Part shown: piece after piece, positions 32,802 to 41,572 of the stretch
How positions within the stretch are numbered: the stretch's first letter is position 1
Layout of the letters: every line of letters begins with the position of its first letter
Assembly (NCBI RefSeq): GCF_017491605.1
Contig: NZ_JAFGYY010000001.1
Location: 310,001-374,000 of the forward strand
From: Pseudomonas sp. 30_B
GTDB taxonomy: Bacteria; Pseudomonadota; Gammaproteobacteria; Pseudomonadales; Pseudomonadaceae
Length of the DNA: 64,000 nt
Direction of reading: 5' to 3'
Position numbers and translations under genes: made by a program
The notes under the pieces: model-generated
Told to the model about the DNA's origin: nothing
The model's database searches: none
What the model saw: only the letters and a program-made list of their open reading frames with translations

Positions 32802-33773
32802 GTGCAGCATCTCGATCTGCAAGTCGTTCGCCAGGCGCTCCAGTGGTCCACTGCCGGGCAACGCGTCTGGCTGTGCAGCGTGCTCTTCACCTACGGCTCG
32901 GCGCCTCGCGCGCCGGGCTCGCTGCTGGCGGTCAACGCCAGCGGCCAGTGGGTGGGTTCGCTGTCCGGCGGCTGTGTCGAGGACGACTTCCTCGAGCGCG
33001 TCGCCGAGGGTGAGTTCAATGAGCCGGTGGTCGTCGTCCGTTATGGCGACGGCACCGATACCCGCAGCAACATCCGCCTGCCCTGTGGCGGCATCCTCGA
33101 CGTGCTGGTGGAGAACCTCGCGCCCGATTGCGACGTGCAGGCCCACCTGCGCGAGCTGGAATCGGCGCTGCTCGGCCAGCGCCGCCTGCTGCGCGAAGTG
33201 AACCTGCAGGATGGCAGCCGCCGCCTGAGCGACGACCACGAGCACGGCCCGCGCGTCGAGCGTGACGAAGCCCGCGTGCTGTTGCGCGTCGGGGCTGCCC
33301 AGCGCTTGCTGCTGGCCGGCTACTCCAGCGTCGCGCATTTCTGCGCGGAGTTCGGCAAGGGCCTGGGCTTCGAGGTGATCCTCTGTGATCCGCGCGAAGA
33401 AGCGCTGGAAGGCGTGGTGCTGGACGGCATCGAAATCCGCCGCGAACTGCCGTCGATCTTCATCGCCAACGGCGGCTGCCACGCGGACACCGCCGTGGTC
33501 GCCCTGACCCATGACCCGAAGATCGACGACCTGGCGATGCTCGAAGCGGTGCGCACCGAGGCCTTCTACATCGGCGTGATGGGCTCGCGCACCACCTCCG
33601 AGAAGCGCCGCGAACGCCTGCACCGTATCGGTGGCCTGAGTGAAGCCGAGCTGGCGCGCATCCATGCGCCGATCGGCCTGAACCTCGGCAGCAAGACCCC
33701 GGCGGAAATTGCCCTGGCCGTACTGGCCGACATCCTGCGCACCCGCAGCGGCATCGCCCGCGAGGCGCTGTGA
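32802..33773 (+). CDS. XdhC family molybdenum hydroxylase maturation factor
   Basis: A 323-aa cytoplasmic chaperone. XdhC/PaoD proteins bind the molybdenum cofactor, protect it during sulfuration and insert it into enzymes of the xanthine oxidase family. The XdhC_CoxI N-domain (GSAPRAPGSLLAV, SGGCVEDD) and the Rossmann C-domain (EAFYIGVMGSRTTSEKRRERL) are both present. The GTG start stands 3 bp after the cytochrome gene, with GGCGGAG upstream. It ends in a 4-nt overlap (GTGA) with the nucleotidyltransferase gene, so the five genes form one operon. Confidence 0.92.
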   Translation: MQHLDLQVVRQALQWSTAGQRVWLCSVLFTYGSAPRAPGSLLAVNASGQWVGSLSGGCVEDDFLERVAEGEFNEPVVVVRYGDGTDTRSNIRLPCGGILDVLVENLAPDCDVQAHLRELESALLGQRRLLREVNLQDGSRRLSDDHEHGPRVERDEARVLLRVGAAQRLLLAGYSSVAHFCAEFGKGLGFEVILCDPREEALEGVVLDGIEIRRELPSIFIANGGCHADTAVVALTHDPKIDDLAMLEAVRTEAFYIGVMGSRTTSEKRRERLHRIGGLSEAELARIHAPIGLNLGSKTPAEIALAVLADILRTRSGIAREAL

Positions 33774-34336
33774 CGGTTGTGGCGCTGGTCCTGGCCGCCG
33801 GCCAGGGCTCGCGCTTCGGCGCGGACAAGCGCCGCGCGAGCTTGCCCGATGGGCGCAGTCTGCTGGCCCATAGCGTCGAGCGTGCGCTGGCGGTGTTCGA
33901 TGAAGTGCGCGTGGTGTTGCGTGATGGCGAGCAGGCTGAGGATTTCGGTCTGCCTGCCGGCTGCCGGGTTATCCACAGCCCGGATGCGGCGCTCGGCATG
34001 GGCCATAGCCTCGCGGCCGGCGCGGCTTCCCTGGGCGACAGCGATGCCCGGGCCGTCGCCATCCTGCTCGGCGACATGCCGTGGATCGCCCCGGAAACGC
34101 TGCGCACGTTAGTCGATGCGGCCAGCGCTTCGACCATTCTCTTTCCGCTTCACGACGGCCAGCGCGGGCATCCCGTGATGTTCGGCCGAGAGTTCTGGCC
34201 GGTATTGACGCAGCTCACCGGCGATGAAGGTGCCCGGACGGTGGTGCAGGCGAACCGTGATCGTTGCGTGACCCTGACTGTCACCGATTCCGGCGTACTG
34301 CGCGACGTCGATACCCCGGCCGCCCTGAGTATCTGA
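33770..34336 (+). CDS. MobA/MocA-like molybdenum cofactor nucleotidyltransferase
   Basis: A 188-aa NTP-transferase. The N-terminal LVLAAGQGSRFGADK is the nucleotide-binding loop of MobA/MocA proteins and LLGDMPWI the metal-binding Asp motif. It probably adds CMP (MocA type) or GMP (MobA type) to the molybdenum cofactor. Pairing with XdhC favours the MocA/cytosine-dinucleotide form used by xanthine-oxidase-family enzymes. The GTG start overlaps the XdhC stop by 4 nt. Last gene of the hydroxylase operon. Confidence 0.9.
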   Translation: MTVVALVLAAGQGSRFGADKRRASLPDGRSLLAHSVERALAVFDEVRVVLRDGEQAEDFGLPAGCRVIHSPDAALGMGHSLAAGAASLGDSDARAVAILLGDMPWIAPETLRTLVDAASASTILFPLHDGQRGHPVMFGREFWPVLTQLTGDEGARTVVQANRDRCVTLTVTDSGVLRDVDTPAALSI

Positions 34337-34338
34337 CG

Positions 34339-34410
34339 TAGGAGCGGACTCCGTCCGCGATAGGTCCGCATCGCGCCGGAAGCCAATCGCGGACAGAGTC
34401 CGCTCCTACG
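34339..34410. repeat. Paired GTAGGAGCGGACTCC palindromic repeat
   Basis: GTAGGAGCGGACTCCGTCCG and CGGACAGAGTCCGCTCCTAC are opposed units separated by about 30 bp. Same class as 17749-17816. Confidence 0.85.
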
Positions 34411-34446
34411 CGACGGGAAACGACGCAGTCAGCTTGCACGAACCTC

Positions 34447-34523
34447 GTAGGGCGGATAACGCGCCAGCGTTATCCGCCGCAAAGGCCAACGGCGGATAAC
34501 CTGTTCCAGGTTATGCGCCCTAC
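34447..34523. repeat. Inverted repeat, GTAGGGCGGATAACGC class
   Basis: GTAGGGCGGATAACGC pairs imperfectly with the downstream GGTTATGCGCCCTAC, with a second copy of GGCGGATAAC inside. It is the only copy of this class in the window. Confidence 0.8.
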
Positions 34524-34528
34524 GCTGA

Positions 34529-35386
34529 TCAATGCTGCGCCAGCCACTGAGTAATGCGCGGCCAGATTTCCAGGCTGGCATTGCGCGACAGCAGCAGCCG
34601 GTTATGGCTGTAATCCTCCCGCGCCCCCGTCGCCCGCCCGAACAGCTCCAGCTTCGCCTGCGTCCCGCCAAAGGCTTTCACCAGCGCTTCGCACCCCGCG
34701 AGCGGCGCGATGAACGTGTCGCCGCTGCCCGCGACGCCCAGTACCGGCAACTCGACGCTGCCCAGCCCGGCCAGATAGTCGAAACCGTCGAGCGAATCGA
34801 ACCGCCGGCGGAAATTCCACTGGCACCACTGCCGCATCAGTCGCGCACTCTCCGCCTCGGGGCCGACGCTCTTCGCGCGGCTGGGCGCGATACGTCGCCA
34901 GCGTAGCATCCAGTCGAAGGCCTGGATCGCCAGCCAGTGCCGCAGGCTGGCACCGGCCGCCGTTGCCTGGGAGCCGATCAGGACCACCGAGCGCAGCCGC
35001 CGTCGAGCCAGTTCGGGATTGCGCGCCGCCCACATCGAAACGATCAACCCGCCGCCTGAGTGCCCGATCCAGTGCAGTGCCGTCTGCCCGGTGCGCTGGC
35101 TCACCGCGTCGAGAATCGCCGGCACGTCCTGCTCGGCGACGTCGTCGAAGCTGTGGAGGAAGTCGTTGCGTCCGCTGTCGCCATGTCCGCGCCAGTCGAA
35201 CAGCCAGCAGGCGAAGCCCTGGCTGCCCAGGTAATTGGCCAGCCCGAGACAGCTGCGGTGGTTGGAGAAGGTGCCATGGGTCAGCACTACCGGCACGCCG
35301 TCCGCCGGGCCTACGCGGCGCAGGGCGAGATCGACGCCGTCGGCGGTGCGGATCAATTCAGGGAGGGCGGCTTCTTGTGCGGTCAT
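34529..35386 (-). CDS. Alpha/beta hydrolase
   Basis: A 285-aa alpha/beta-fold hydrolase. The oxyanion segment is LTHGTFSNHRS, the nucleophile elbow GHSGGG places Ser110, and a C-terminal Asp/His pair is likely in GSGDTFIAP and in SHNR. FDWRGHGDSGRND is the usual loop before the nucleophile. The substrate is unknown; the large cap region rich in Trp/Arg (MLRWRRIAPSRA) suggests a lipid or polyester-like ester. Repeats flank it on one side and a toxin-antitoxin pair on the other. Confidence 0.88.
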   Translation of the reverse strand: MTAQEAALPELIRTADGVDLALRRVGPADGVPVVLTHGTFSNHRSCLGLANYLGSQGFACWLFDWRGHGDSGRNDFLHSFDDVAEQDVPAILDAVSQRTGQTALHWIGHSGGGLIVSMWAARNPELARRRLRSVVLIGSQATAAGASLRHWLAIQAFDWMLRWRRIAPSRAKSVGPEAESARLMRQWCQWNFRRRFDSLDGFDYLAGLGSVELPVLGVAGSGDTFIAPLAGCEALVKAFGGTQAKLELFGRATGAREDYSHNRLLLSRNASLEIWPRITQWLAQH

Positions 35387-35456
35387 GGCGCGCGTCCGGG
35401 GTGGGGGCGGTCCATGCTGCTACCGGAAGCGGTGCAAGGCAATCCGCTTCGATGGG

Positions 35457-35864
35457 TCAGTCGGCCCAGTCTTCCAGCATGAGGCCTTCGATACGCTCGA
35501 ACTCGCGAGTGTTGTGCGTTACCAACGTTGCACCCAGAGCCAGGGCGTGACAGGCGATCCACAGGTCGTTGGCACCGATCGGCGTACCGGCCAGTTTCAG
35601 CCGCGTGAAGTGCGCGGCGTAGTGTTCGCAAAGGCTGGGAGTGCCGTCGTAGATCACCGGTACCTGGCGTGTCAGGCGGTCCAGCTGGCGCAGGACGTCG
35701 GCCTTGCGCGAACTGCGCTCGGCACCCTTGAGCAGCTCGGCATAGGTGAAGAACGACATATTCAGCGAAGCCTCGGCAGGAAGGGCGCTGACGCGCTGCG
35801 CGACTGACTCCGGCCGGTTCTTCAACAGATAGATCAGGATGTTGGTATCGAGCAGATACTTCAC
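35457..35864 (-). CDS. vapC: VapC family PIN-domain toxin
   Basis: A 135-aa PIN-domain ribonuclease toxin. The acidic residues that bind Mg2+ are in place: Asp6 (LLDTNILIYLLKNRP), Glu43 (YAELLKGAE) and Asp100 (IGANDLWIACHALAL). VapC toxins cleave tRNA or rRNA when free. Its start overlaps the vapB stop by 4 nt, so toxin synthesis depends on antitoxin translation. The pair sits between core genes without other mobile DNA. Confidence 0.94.
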   Translation of the reverse strand: MKYLLDTNILIYLLKNRPESVAQRVSALPAEASLNMSFFTYAELLKGAERSSRKADVLRQLDRLTRQVPVIYDGTPSLCEHYAAHFTRLKLAGTPIGANDLWIACHALALGATLVTHNTREFERIEGLMLEDWAD

Positions 35865-36121
35865 AGCTCGTCCCGGTCCTGGGCTGGCGGCTGGTCGCGC
35901 TGGTCTGCTTCCAGGGCTTCGATGAAGTCGTCATCGAAGCCCTGCAGCGCTTCCATCAGCGCGGCGCCGCGATCCTGCGCAATGGGGTGGATGACCAGGT
36001 CGCCGTTGTCCTTGCGGGTAATCTCCACGCTGCTGACATCCAGGCGGAATTCCTGGGGAATCCGCACTGCTTGGCTGTTGCCGTTCATGAACACGCGGGT
36101 GGTAAGGGTGGAAGTCGGCAT
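35861..36121 (-). CDS. vapB: VapB family antitoxin
   Basis: An 86-aa antitoxin. The N-terminal swapped-hairpin AbrB domain reads TRVFMNGNSQAVRIPQEFRL, a standard VapB signature that binds the operon's own promoter. The acidic C-terminal tail (FDDDFIEALEADQ) is the VapC-neutralising part. First gene of the pair; the usual mode is autorepression by the VapBC complex. The upstream 76 bp contain TGTGTACGTATGCGTGTGTA, a GTGT-rich stretch that could be part of the operator. Confidence 0.93.
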   Translation of the reverse strand: MPTSTLTTRVFMNGNSQAVRIPQEFRLDVSSVEITRKDNGDLVIHPIAQDRGAALMEALQGFDDDFIEALEADQRDQPPAQDRDEL

Positions 36122-36197
36122 GGGTACGCGCCTCCGCTGTGTGTACGTATGCGTGTGTATTCTGCCGCCTGCTCAAGATTTGAGCAAATGCCCCTGG

Positions 36198-37322
36198 CTA
36201 TTTGGTCGCTTTCAACACCACGAATTTCGGATTCGCCGCCACCTGCTCGACACCGCGGAACAGCCGCTTGAGCTTGGCGTGGTAGCCCAGGTGGCGGTTG
36301 CCGACGATCCACAGCTCGCCGCCGGTGACCAGCGCAGCGCGGGCCTGCTGGAACATGCGCCAGGCGAGGAAGTCGCCGACCACCTGCTGCTGGTGGAAGG
36401 GCGGGTTGCACAGGATCAGGTCCAGGGAGTCGGCGGCCTGGCTGGCGAGGCCGTCGTCCGGGTGGATATCCACAGGGCGGTCGCCGAAGGCCGCTTGCCA
36501 GTTTTCCCGCGCGGACTGCACCGCCATGTACGACTCGTCCACCAGCGTCAGTTCGGCTTGCGGGTTCAGCAGGGCGAAGGCGATGCCCAGCACGCCGTTG
36601 CCGCAGCCCAGGTCCGCCGCGCGTACGGCGTGGTGCACTTGCGGCAGGTGCGGGAGGAAGGCGCGGGTACCGATGTCCAGGCCTTCGCGGCAGAACACGT
36701 TGGCGTGGTTCAGCAGCGTCAGCGCCGGTTTGTCCAGTCGGTAGCGGGTGGGGTAGGGCGACTTCGGCGCTGGGCGCTGCTCGGCGGTGGCCACGAGCAG
36801 GCGGGCCTTTTTCACCGCCAGCGAGGCCTGCATCGGGCCAATGTACTTTTCCAGCAGGTCGCCGGCGGCGCGCGGCAGGTGCTTGATCATGCCGGCGGCG
36901 ACCACCTTCGCCCCCGGCGCGAGCTGGTCGTGCAGGCGGATCAACTGTTCCTCCAGCAGTGCCAGGGTCTTGGGCACGCGCACCAGTACGTGGTCGAACG
37001 GGCCTTGCGGGAGGTCGCTGGCGGGCACGAAGGTCAGCGGCGCTTCGGTGAGGCCGTTGCGTTCGAGGTTGCGCTGCAGGGCGATGAAGCCCAGGTGCGA
37101 GTCGCCGCTGCTGGTCAGGCGCACATGGGGCGCGAGACTGGCGGCGAGGGCGCCGAAGCTGTCGTTGAGCACCAGCACCCGGCTCTCCGCGCTGACATCC
37201 TGCTCGTGGAGATGGCTGAGCAGGTACTCATCGGCCGCATCGAAGGCCTGCAGCGGGTCTTCGCGCTGTTCGGGGTGACGGACCAGATCGAGCTGGGCGA
37301 AGGGGCTGGCGAGGACAGGCAT
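36198..37322 (-). CDS. rlmG: 23S rRNA (guanine1835-N2)-methyltransferase RlmG
   Basis: A 374-aa two-domain methyltransferase. The degenerate N-terminal methyltransferase-like domain binds RNA. The C-terminal domain has SAM motif DLGCGNG at 237-243 and the N2-guanine catalytic motif NPPF at 306-309. This two-domain layout with the motif is shared by RsmC and RlmG. The segment ANVFCREGLDIGTRAFLPHLP and the overall fit favour RlmG. It methylates G1835 of 23S rRNA in E. coli numbering. A single gene divergent from the ferredoxin reductase. Confidence 0.9.
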   Translation of the reverse strand: MPVLASPFAQLDLVRHPEQREDPLQAFDAADEYLLSHLHEQDVSAESRVLVLNDSFGALAASLAPHVRLTSSGDSHLGFIALQRNLERNGLTEAPLTFVPASDLPQGPFDHVLVRVPKTLALLEEQLIRLHDQLAPGAKVVAAGMIKHLPRAAGDLLEKYIGPMQASLAVKKARLLVATAEQRPAPKSPYPTRYRLDKPALTLLNHANVFCREGLDIGTRAFLPHLPQVHHAVRAADLGCGNGVLGIAFALLNPQAELTLVDESYMAVQSARENWQAAFGDRPVDIHPDDGLASQAADSLDLILCNPPFHQQQVVGDFLAWRMFQQARAALVTGGELWIVGNRHLGYHAKLKRLFRGVEQVAANPKFVVLKATK

Positions 37323-37516
37323 GGGACTCTCGAACGGGCGTTTCGGGTGAATGGCTCCGACGACCGCCGTCGGTCGGCCGGAAAGCGCAAATTATCGCCT
37401 ATCCACGTGGCTTTCGTCTGCGTTGTGCCCCGGCGAGCGATGACCACAAGCCTTGCGGGTGTTTCTTGCGCCGCCAATACGGGAAAATGGGCGGGTTCTT
37501 GAGAAAGGAGCGGACG

Positions 37517-38293
37517 ATGACCGCCAGCGAAGAGAAGTTCACCCGCCAGACCCTGCTGGACGTGCAGACGCTCACCCCGAGCCTGTTCACCCTGCGCACC
37601 ACCCGCGACAGTGGCTACCGCTTCCGCGCCGGGCAGTTCGCCCGCCTGGGCGTGTACAAGCCCAGCGGCAGCATCGTCTGGCGCGCCTACTCGATGGTTT
37701 CGGCGCCCCACGATGAATTCCTCGAATTCTTCTCCATTGTGGTGCCGGACGGGGAGTTCACCAGCGAACTCAGCCGCCTGAGTGTCGGCGAGCAGTTGCT
37801 GGTGGACCGCCAGGCCTTCGGCTTCCTCACCCTGGATCGCTTCCCCGACGGCCGCGATCTCTGGCTGCTGGCTACCGGCACCGGGCTGGCGCCGTTCCTG
37901 TCGATCCTGCAAGACTTCGAGGCGTGGGAGCGCTTCGAGACCATCAAGCTGGTCTACAGCGCCCGCGAGGAAAAGGAGCTGGCCTACCGCGAACTGATCG
38001 CCAGTTTCGCCGGGATGGAGCATCTGGCGGAGCACATCCACAAGCTGCAGTTCATCCCCGTGGTCACCCGCGAGAGCGTCCCCGGCTGCCTGAATGCGCG
38101 GATCACCACGCTGATCGAGAACGGCGAGCTGGAGCGTGCCGCCGGTCTGGAGCTCAGCCCGGAGCATTCGCGCGTGATGCTCTGCGGCAACCCGCAGATG
38201 ATCGAGGACACCCGCGCCGTGCTGAAGGCGCGCGGCATGAGCCTGGCGCTGACGCGCAAGCCCGGGCAGATCGCCGTGGAGAATTACTGGTAG
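37517..38293 (+). CDS. Ferredoxin--NADP+ reductase (Fpr-type)
   Basis: A 258-aa flavoprotein that passes electrons between NADPH and ferredoxin or flavodoxin. The FAD-binding RAYSMVS is at 56-62, the NADP loop TGTGLAPF starts at 120, and CGNPQMI lies in the C-terminal part. The chain ends in an aromatic, VENYW, as in bacterial subclass I Fpr. AAGGAGCGGACG precedes the ATG at 37517; the frame is open to 37466. It is convergent with mscL, matching the PA4615-PA4614 order of P. aeruginosa as recalled. It is probably a second Fpr paralogue rather than the main Fpr. Confidence 0.9.
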   Translation: MTASEEKFTRQTLLDVQTLTPSLFTLRTTRDSGYRFRAGQFARLGVYKPSGSIVWRAYSMVSAPHDEFLEFFSIVVPDGEFTSELSRLSVGEQLLVDRQAFGFLTLDRFPDGRDLWLLATGTGLAPFLSILQDFEAWERFETIKLVYSAREEKELAYRELIASFAGMEHLAEHIHKLQFIPVVTRESVPGCLNARITTLIENGELERAAGLELSPEHSRVMLCGNPQMIEDTRAVLKARGMSLALTRKPGQIAVENYW

Positions 38294-38306
38294 GAAGGAT
38301 CGGGTT

Positions 38307-38335
38307 GCTCACCCCGCCGTCGCGACGGGGTGAGC
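38307..38335. terminator. Bidirectional hairpin between fpr-like gene and mscL
   Basis: GCTCACCCCG and CGGGGTGAGC form a perfect 10-bp stem between two convergent stop codons. There is no T tract on either side, so termination is likely but not certain. Confidence 0.55.
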
Positions 38336-38343
38336 CGGGCATA

Positions 38344-38751
38344 TCAGGGGGCGCGGTTGCGCTGTTCCTTGAGCAGGTCGCGGATTTCGCTGAGCAGTTC
38401 CTGGTCCTTGGTCGGGGCTGCCGGTGCGGCTTCTTCCTCACGCTTGAAGCGGTTGATGGCCTTCACGCCCATGAAGATGGCGAAGGCGACGATCACGAAG
38501 TCCAGGCAGGTCTGGATGAACTTGCCGTAGGCCATCACGACCGCAGGCGTATTGCCTTCGGCGGCCTTGAGCGTGATCGCCAGGTCGGAGAAGTCCACGC
38601 CCCCGATCAGCAGGCCGATGGGCGGCATGATCACGTCGCCGACGAACGATGTGACGATCTTGCCGAAGGCGGCGCCGATGATGATACCGACGGCCATGTC
38701 GACCACGTTGCCCTTGACGGCGAAAGCCTTGAACTCGCTAAGCAGACTCAT
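38344..38751 (-). CDS. mscL: Large-conductance mechanosensitive channel MscL
   Basis: A 135-aa homopentameric channel that opens under membrane tension to release solutes on hypo-osmotic shock. The N-terminal amphipathic helix and TM1 ([22 protein letters not shown]) carry the MscL signature and the pore-gate glycines. TM2 ([24 protein letters not shown]) and the C-terminal cytoplasmic helix ([13 protein letters not shown]) follow. Full length for the family. Confidence 0.97.
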   Translation of the reverse strand: MSLLSEFKAFAVKGNVVDMAVGIIIGAAFGKIVTSFVGDVIMPPIGLLIGGVDFSDLAITLKAAEGNTPAVVMAYGKFIQTCLDFVIVAFAIFMGVKAINRFKREEEAAPAAPTKDQELLSEIRDLLKEQRNRAP

Positions 38752-38905
38752 GCAGGAACTCCTTGTAACAGAGGGGGACAGGTGGGCAGTTTAGCGGCCC
38801 GCCGCGACCTGATCATCCCGAATCGTTGCATGACCGGCGGTGCTGGGCGCTTTTGCCGGGTGGTCTAGGCTTATCGGGCAACCCATCCATTTAAGGAGGT
38901 CCGCC

Positions 38906-39148
38906 ATGCCGCTCGAGCATCATCCGTTGTCCCGCGAATTTCCCGACCAGAAGGCACTGATGACCCGGTTGCACGGGAAGGACGCCACCTTCACCCGCTT
39001 GGCTGCCAGCTACGAGGAGCTGGACAGGAAGATCTACGACATCGAGGACGGCCGCCAGGCGATGGACGACCTCGCTCTCAACTCCCTCAAACTGCAACGC
39101 GTGACACTGAAGGACGAAATCGCCGATCTGCTCAAGCGATCCAGTTGA
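38906..39148 (+). CDS. YdcH family (DUF465) small protein
   Basis: An 80-aa protein with a strong AAGGAGG ribosome site. PLEHHPLSREFPDQKALMTRL is the DUF465/YdcH N-terminus, followed by a helical hairpin (TRLAASYEELDRKIYDIEDG and LKLQRVTLKDEIADLLK). Function of the family is unknown. It is followed 76 bp later by another small helical-hairpin protein and then radA. Confidence 0.88.
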   Translation: MPLEHHPLSREFPDQKALMTRLHGKDATFTRLAASYEELDRKIYDIEDGRQAMDDLALNSLKLQRVTLKDEIADLLKRSS

Positions 39149-39224
39149 GCTTGATCGGTATCAAGGGTGTGGGGCGGAGCGAGGCGTAGGCTCCTGTCAT
39201 CCATTTCCAACCGGTGCCACCGCC

Positions 39225-39467
39225 ATGCGCAAAGCCATTTCGTCCTCTGGCAAGTCCGTCACCAAATCCAATCAACGTAACGTCGAAGCCCTCCGCGCCC
39301 AGGAGCGCCTGGTTCGCCTGAAGCTGCAATATGAGCTGCTGGACCAGCGCATCGGTCGGGTGGAGGAGGGCGTCGAGCGCCCCGACGGTACCCTGGCCTC
39401 GCTGCTCATGCGCCGCGAAAGCCTCAAGTACGATATGGAGTGCCAGTATCGCCGCCTGGCGAGCTGA
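39225..39467 (+). CDS. Small helical-hairpin protein, YdcH-like
   Basis: An 80-aa basic protein: a Ser/Lys-rich N-terminus, then two heptad-like helices (ALRAQERLVRLKLQYELLDQ and SLLMRRESLKYDMECQYRRL) split by a short turn. The size and layout resemble YdcH but the N-terminal HPLxxEFP motif is missing. ACCGCC is the only sequence before the ATG, so translation initiation may be weak. Likely a diverged paralogue of the preceding gene; function unknown. Confidence 0.75.
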   Translation: MRKAISSSGKSVTKSNQRNVEALRAQERLVRLKLQYELLDQRIGRVEEGVERPDGTLASLLMRRESLKYDMECQYRRLAS

Positions 39468-39521
39468 ACCGCTCCGCCCGATTGGCTATGATGCGGGCTT
39501 TGTCTTCGACGGAGTCCGCTC

Positions 39522-40898
39522 ATGGCCAAGGCCAAGCGCATGTACGGCTGCACCGAGTGCGGCGCCACCTACCCCAAATGGGCCGGGCAGTGTCCTGATT
39601 GCGGCGCCTGGAACACTCTGGTCGAGACCGTCGTCGACACCACGCCCACCGGCGGCTCCGGCGGCACTTCCGGTCGCGGCGGCTGGGCCGGCCAACAGGC
39701 CAACATCAAGACCCTCGCCGAAGTCAGCGTCGAAGAAATGCCGCGCTTCACCACCGCCTCGGCGGAACTGGATCGCGTGCTCGGCGGCGGCCTGGTCGAC
39801 GGCTCGGTGGTGCTGATCGGCGGCGACCCCGGCATCGGCAAGTCCACCATCCTCCTGCAGACCCTCTGCAACATCGCCGCGCGCCTGCCGGCGCTCTATG
39901 TCACCGGTGAGGAATCCCAGCAGCAGGTTGCCATGCGCGCCCGGCGCCTGGGCCTTCCGGAGGACAAGCTCAAGGTCATGACCGAGACCTGCATCGAGAG
40001 CATCATTGCTACCGCGCGCCACGAGCAGCCCAAGGTGATGGTGATCGACTCGATCCAGACCATCTTCACGGAGCAACTGCAATCGGCCCCCGGTGGCGTC
40101 GCCCAGGTGCGCGAGAGCGCGGCGCTGCTGGTGCGCTTCGCCAAGCAGAGTGGCACGGCGATCTTCCTGGTTGGCCACGTCACCAAGGAAGGCGCACTGG
40201 CCGGTCCGCGCGTGCTGGAGCACATGGTCGATACCGTGCTGTATTTCGAGGGCGAGTCCGATGGCCGCCTGCGTCTGTTGCGGGCGGTGAAGAACCGCTT
40301 CGGTGCGATCAACGAACTGGGCGTGTTCGCCATGACCGATCGTGGTCTGAAGGAAGTTTCCAACCCCTCGGCGATCTTCCTGACCCGCGCCCAGGAGTCG
40401 GTGCCGGGCAGCGTGGTCATGGCCACCTGGGAAGGCTCGCGGCCGATGCTGGTGGAGGTTCAGGCGCTGGTGGACACCAGCCATCTGGCCAACCCGCGCC
40501 GCGTCACCCTGGGCCTCGACCAGAACCGCCTGGCCATGCTGCTGGCGGTGCTGCACCGCCACGGCGGTATCCCGACTTACGACCAGGACGTGTTCCTCAA
40601 CGTGGTGGGCGGGGTGAAGGTGCTGGAAACCGCATCGGACCTGGCGCTGATGGCGGCGGTGATGTCCAGCCTGCGCAACCGGCCGCTGGATCACCAGTTG
40701 CTGGTGTTCGGCGAGGTCGGCCTGTCCGGCGAGGTACGTCCGGTGCCCAGCGGCCAGGAGCGTCTGAAGGAAGCGGCCAAGCACGGCTTCAAGCGCGCCA
40801 TCGTGCCGAAGGGCAACGCGCCGAAAGAGGCGCCGGCAGGCTTGCAAGTGATCGCAGTAACGCGCCTGGAGCAGGCGCTGGATGCGTTGTTCGAGTAG
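39522..40898 (+). CDS. radA: DNA repair protein RadA
   Basis: A 458-aa RecA-like branch-migration helicase that acts in recombinational repair. The N-terminal zinc finger uses Cys10, Cys13, Cys24 and Cys27. Walker A GDPGIGKST is at 101-109, the RadA-specific KNRFG motif at 257-261, and the C-terminal part is the Lon-protease-like domain. Full length for the family. Transcribed with the two small genes upstream or from its own promoter; mapZ is convergent. Confidence 0.97.
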   Translation: MAKAKRMYGCTECGATYPKWAGQCPDCGAWNTLVETVVDTTPTGGSGGTSGRGGWAGQQANIKTLAEVSVEEMPRFTTASAELDRVLGGGLVDGSVVLIGGDPGIGKSTILLQTLCNIAARLPALYVTGEESQQQVAMRARRLGLPEDKLKVMTETCIESIIATARHEQPKVMVIDSIQTIFTEQLQSAPGGVAQVRESAALLVRFAKQSGTAIFLVGHVTKEGALAGPRVLEHMVDTVLYFEGESDGRLRLLRAVKNRFGAINELGVFAMTDRGLKEVSNPSAIFLTRAQESVPGSVVMATWEGSRPMLVEVQALVDTSHLANPRRVTLGLDQNRLAMLLAVLHRHGGIPTYDQDVFLNVVGGVKVLETASDLALMAAVMSSLRNRPLDHQLLVFGEVGLSGEVRPVPSGQERLKEAAKHGFKRAIVPKGNAPKEAPAGLQVIAVTRLEQALDALFE

Positions 40899-40924
40899 GT
40901 CCGCTTCAGCGTTGGTGATGAGCA

Positions 40925-40990
40925 ATCGCGGATGGAGTCCGCTCCTACGCCCAGGTTGGCATTTTCGTAGGAGCGGACTCCGTCCGCGAT
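40925..40990. repeat. Paired GTAGGAGC palindromic repeats between radA and mapZ
   Basis: ATCGCGGATGGAGTCCGCTCCTAC and GTAGGAGCGGACTCCGTCCGCGAT are opposed units about 18 bp apart. Same class as 17749-17816. Confidence 0.87.
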
Positions 40991-41012
40991 CGGGTGATGG
41001 CGGCTCGCGATC

Positions 41013-41381
41013 TCAATGCTCGCTGAGCAGCGTCAGTTCCCGCTCCAGCAGTGATTCGTCGCCCAGGTTGAGCTCCACCAGCCGCCGCAGGTGGCTGATG
41101 GATTCCAGGTCGATGTGCTTGCAGTTGAAGCCCAGCAGGCCCTCGCGCTCCCAGGCCAGGTCGGCTTCCATGTAGACGTTGACGTCGAAGCCCAGGTAGA
41201 TGCGCACCTGCACCGGCTCGCCGGCTACCACTTCCCAGTGCTCGGGGCGTTCCACCAGCACACCCTGCAGCGACAGGTCGAGCAGGGTGACCTTCCAACG
41301 GTGGTCGCCCTGGCTGATTTCCGTGCCGGCATCGAAGGCGATGCGCTGGAAGCGCCGGCGCTCGGCGTGATCGTCAGTCAT
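41013..41381 (-). CDS. mapZ: PilZ domain c-di-GMP receptor MapZ
   Basis: A 122-aa single PilZ domain protein. The c-di-GMP-binding RxxxR motif is Arg9 to Arg13 in RRFQR and the D-x-S-x-x-G motif is Asp35 to Gly40 (DLSLQG). [21 protein letters not shown] closely resembles P. aeruginosa PA4608/MapZ, which binds the chemotaxis methyltransferase CheR1 and inhibits receptor methylation when c-di-GMP is high. The ATG at 41381 follows GGAGAG; the longer frame is an artefact. It lies between radA and the DUF3015 gene, as in P. aeruginosa. Confidence 0.93.
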   Translation of the reverse strand: MTDDHAERRRFQRIAFDAGTEISQGDHRWKVTLLDLSLQGVLVERPEHWEVVAGEPVQVRIYLGFDVNVYMEADLAWEREGLLGFNCKHIDLESISHLRRLVELNLGDESLLERELTLLSEH

Positions 41382-41572
41382 TGTCGTGGCTCTCCGGCCG
41401 TTTCTGCTTTGCCTCACTATAGACCTCCCCATAGAGAAAGCCTCGGTAATGCGTCGTACGCCATTTTCCGAGCTTTCGTCCGTCAGCCACGTCCGCTGCG
41501 GGTTTGACAGTCCGCGGTCACTCGCCAAAGCTCTTGGGGCGTCAATCCAATACCTATTGTGGAGTGCAGAAC

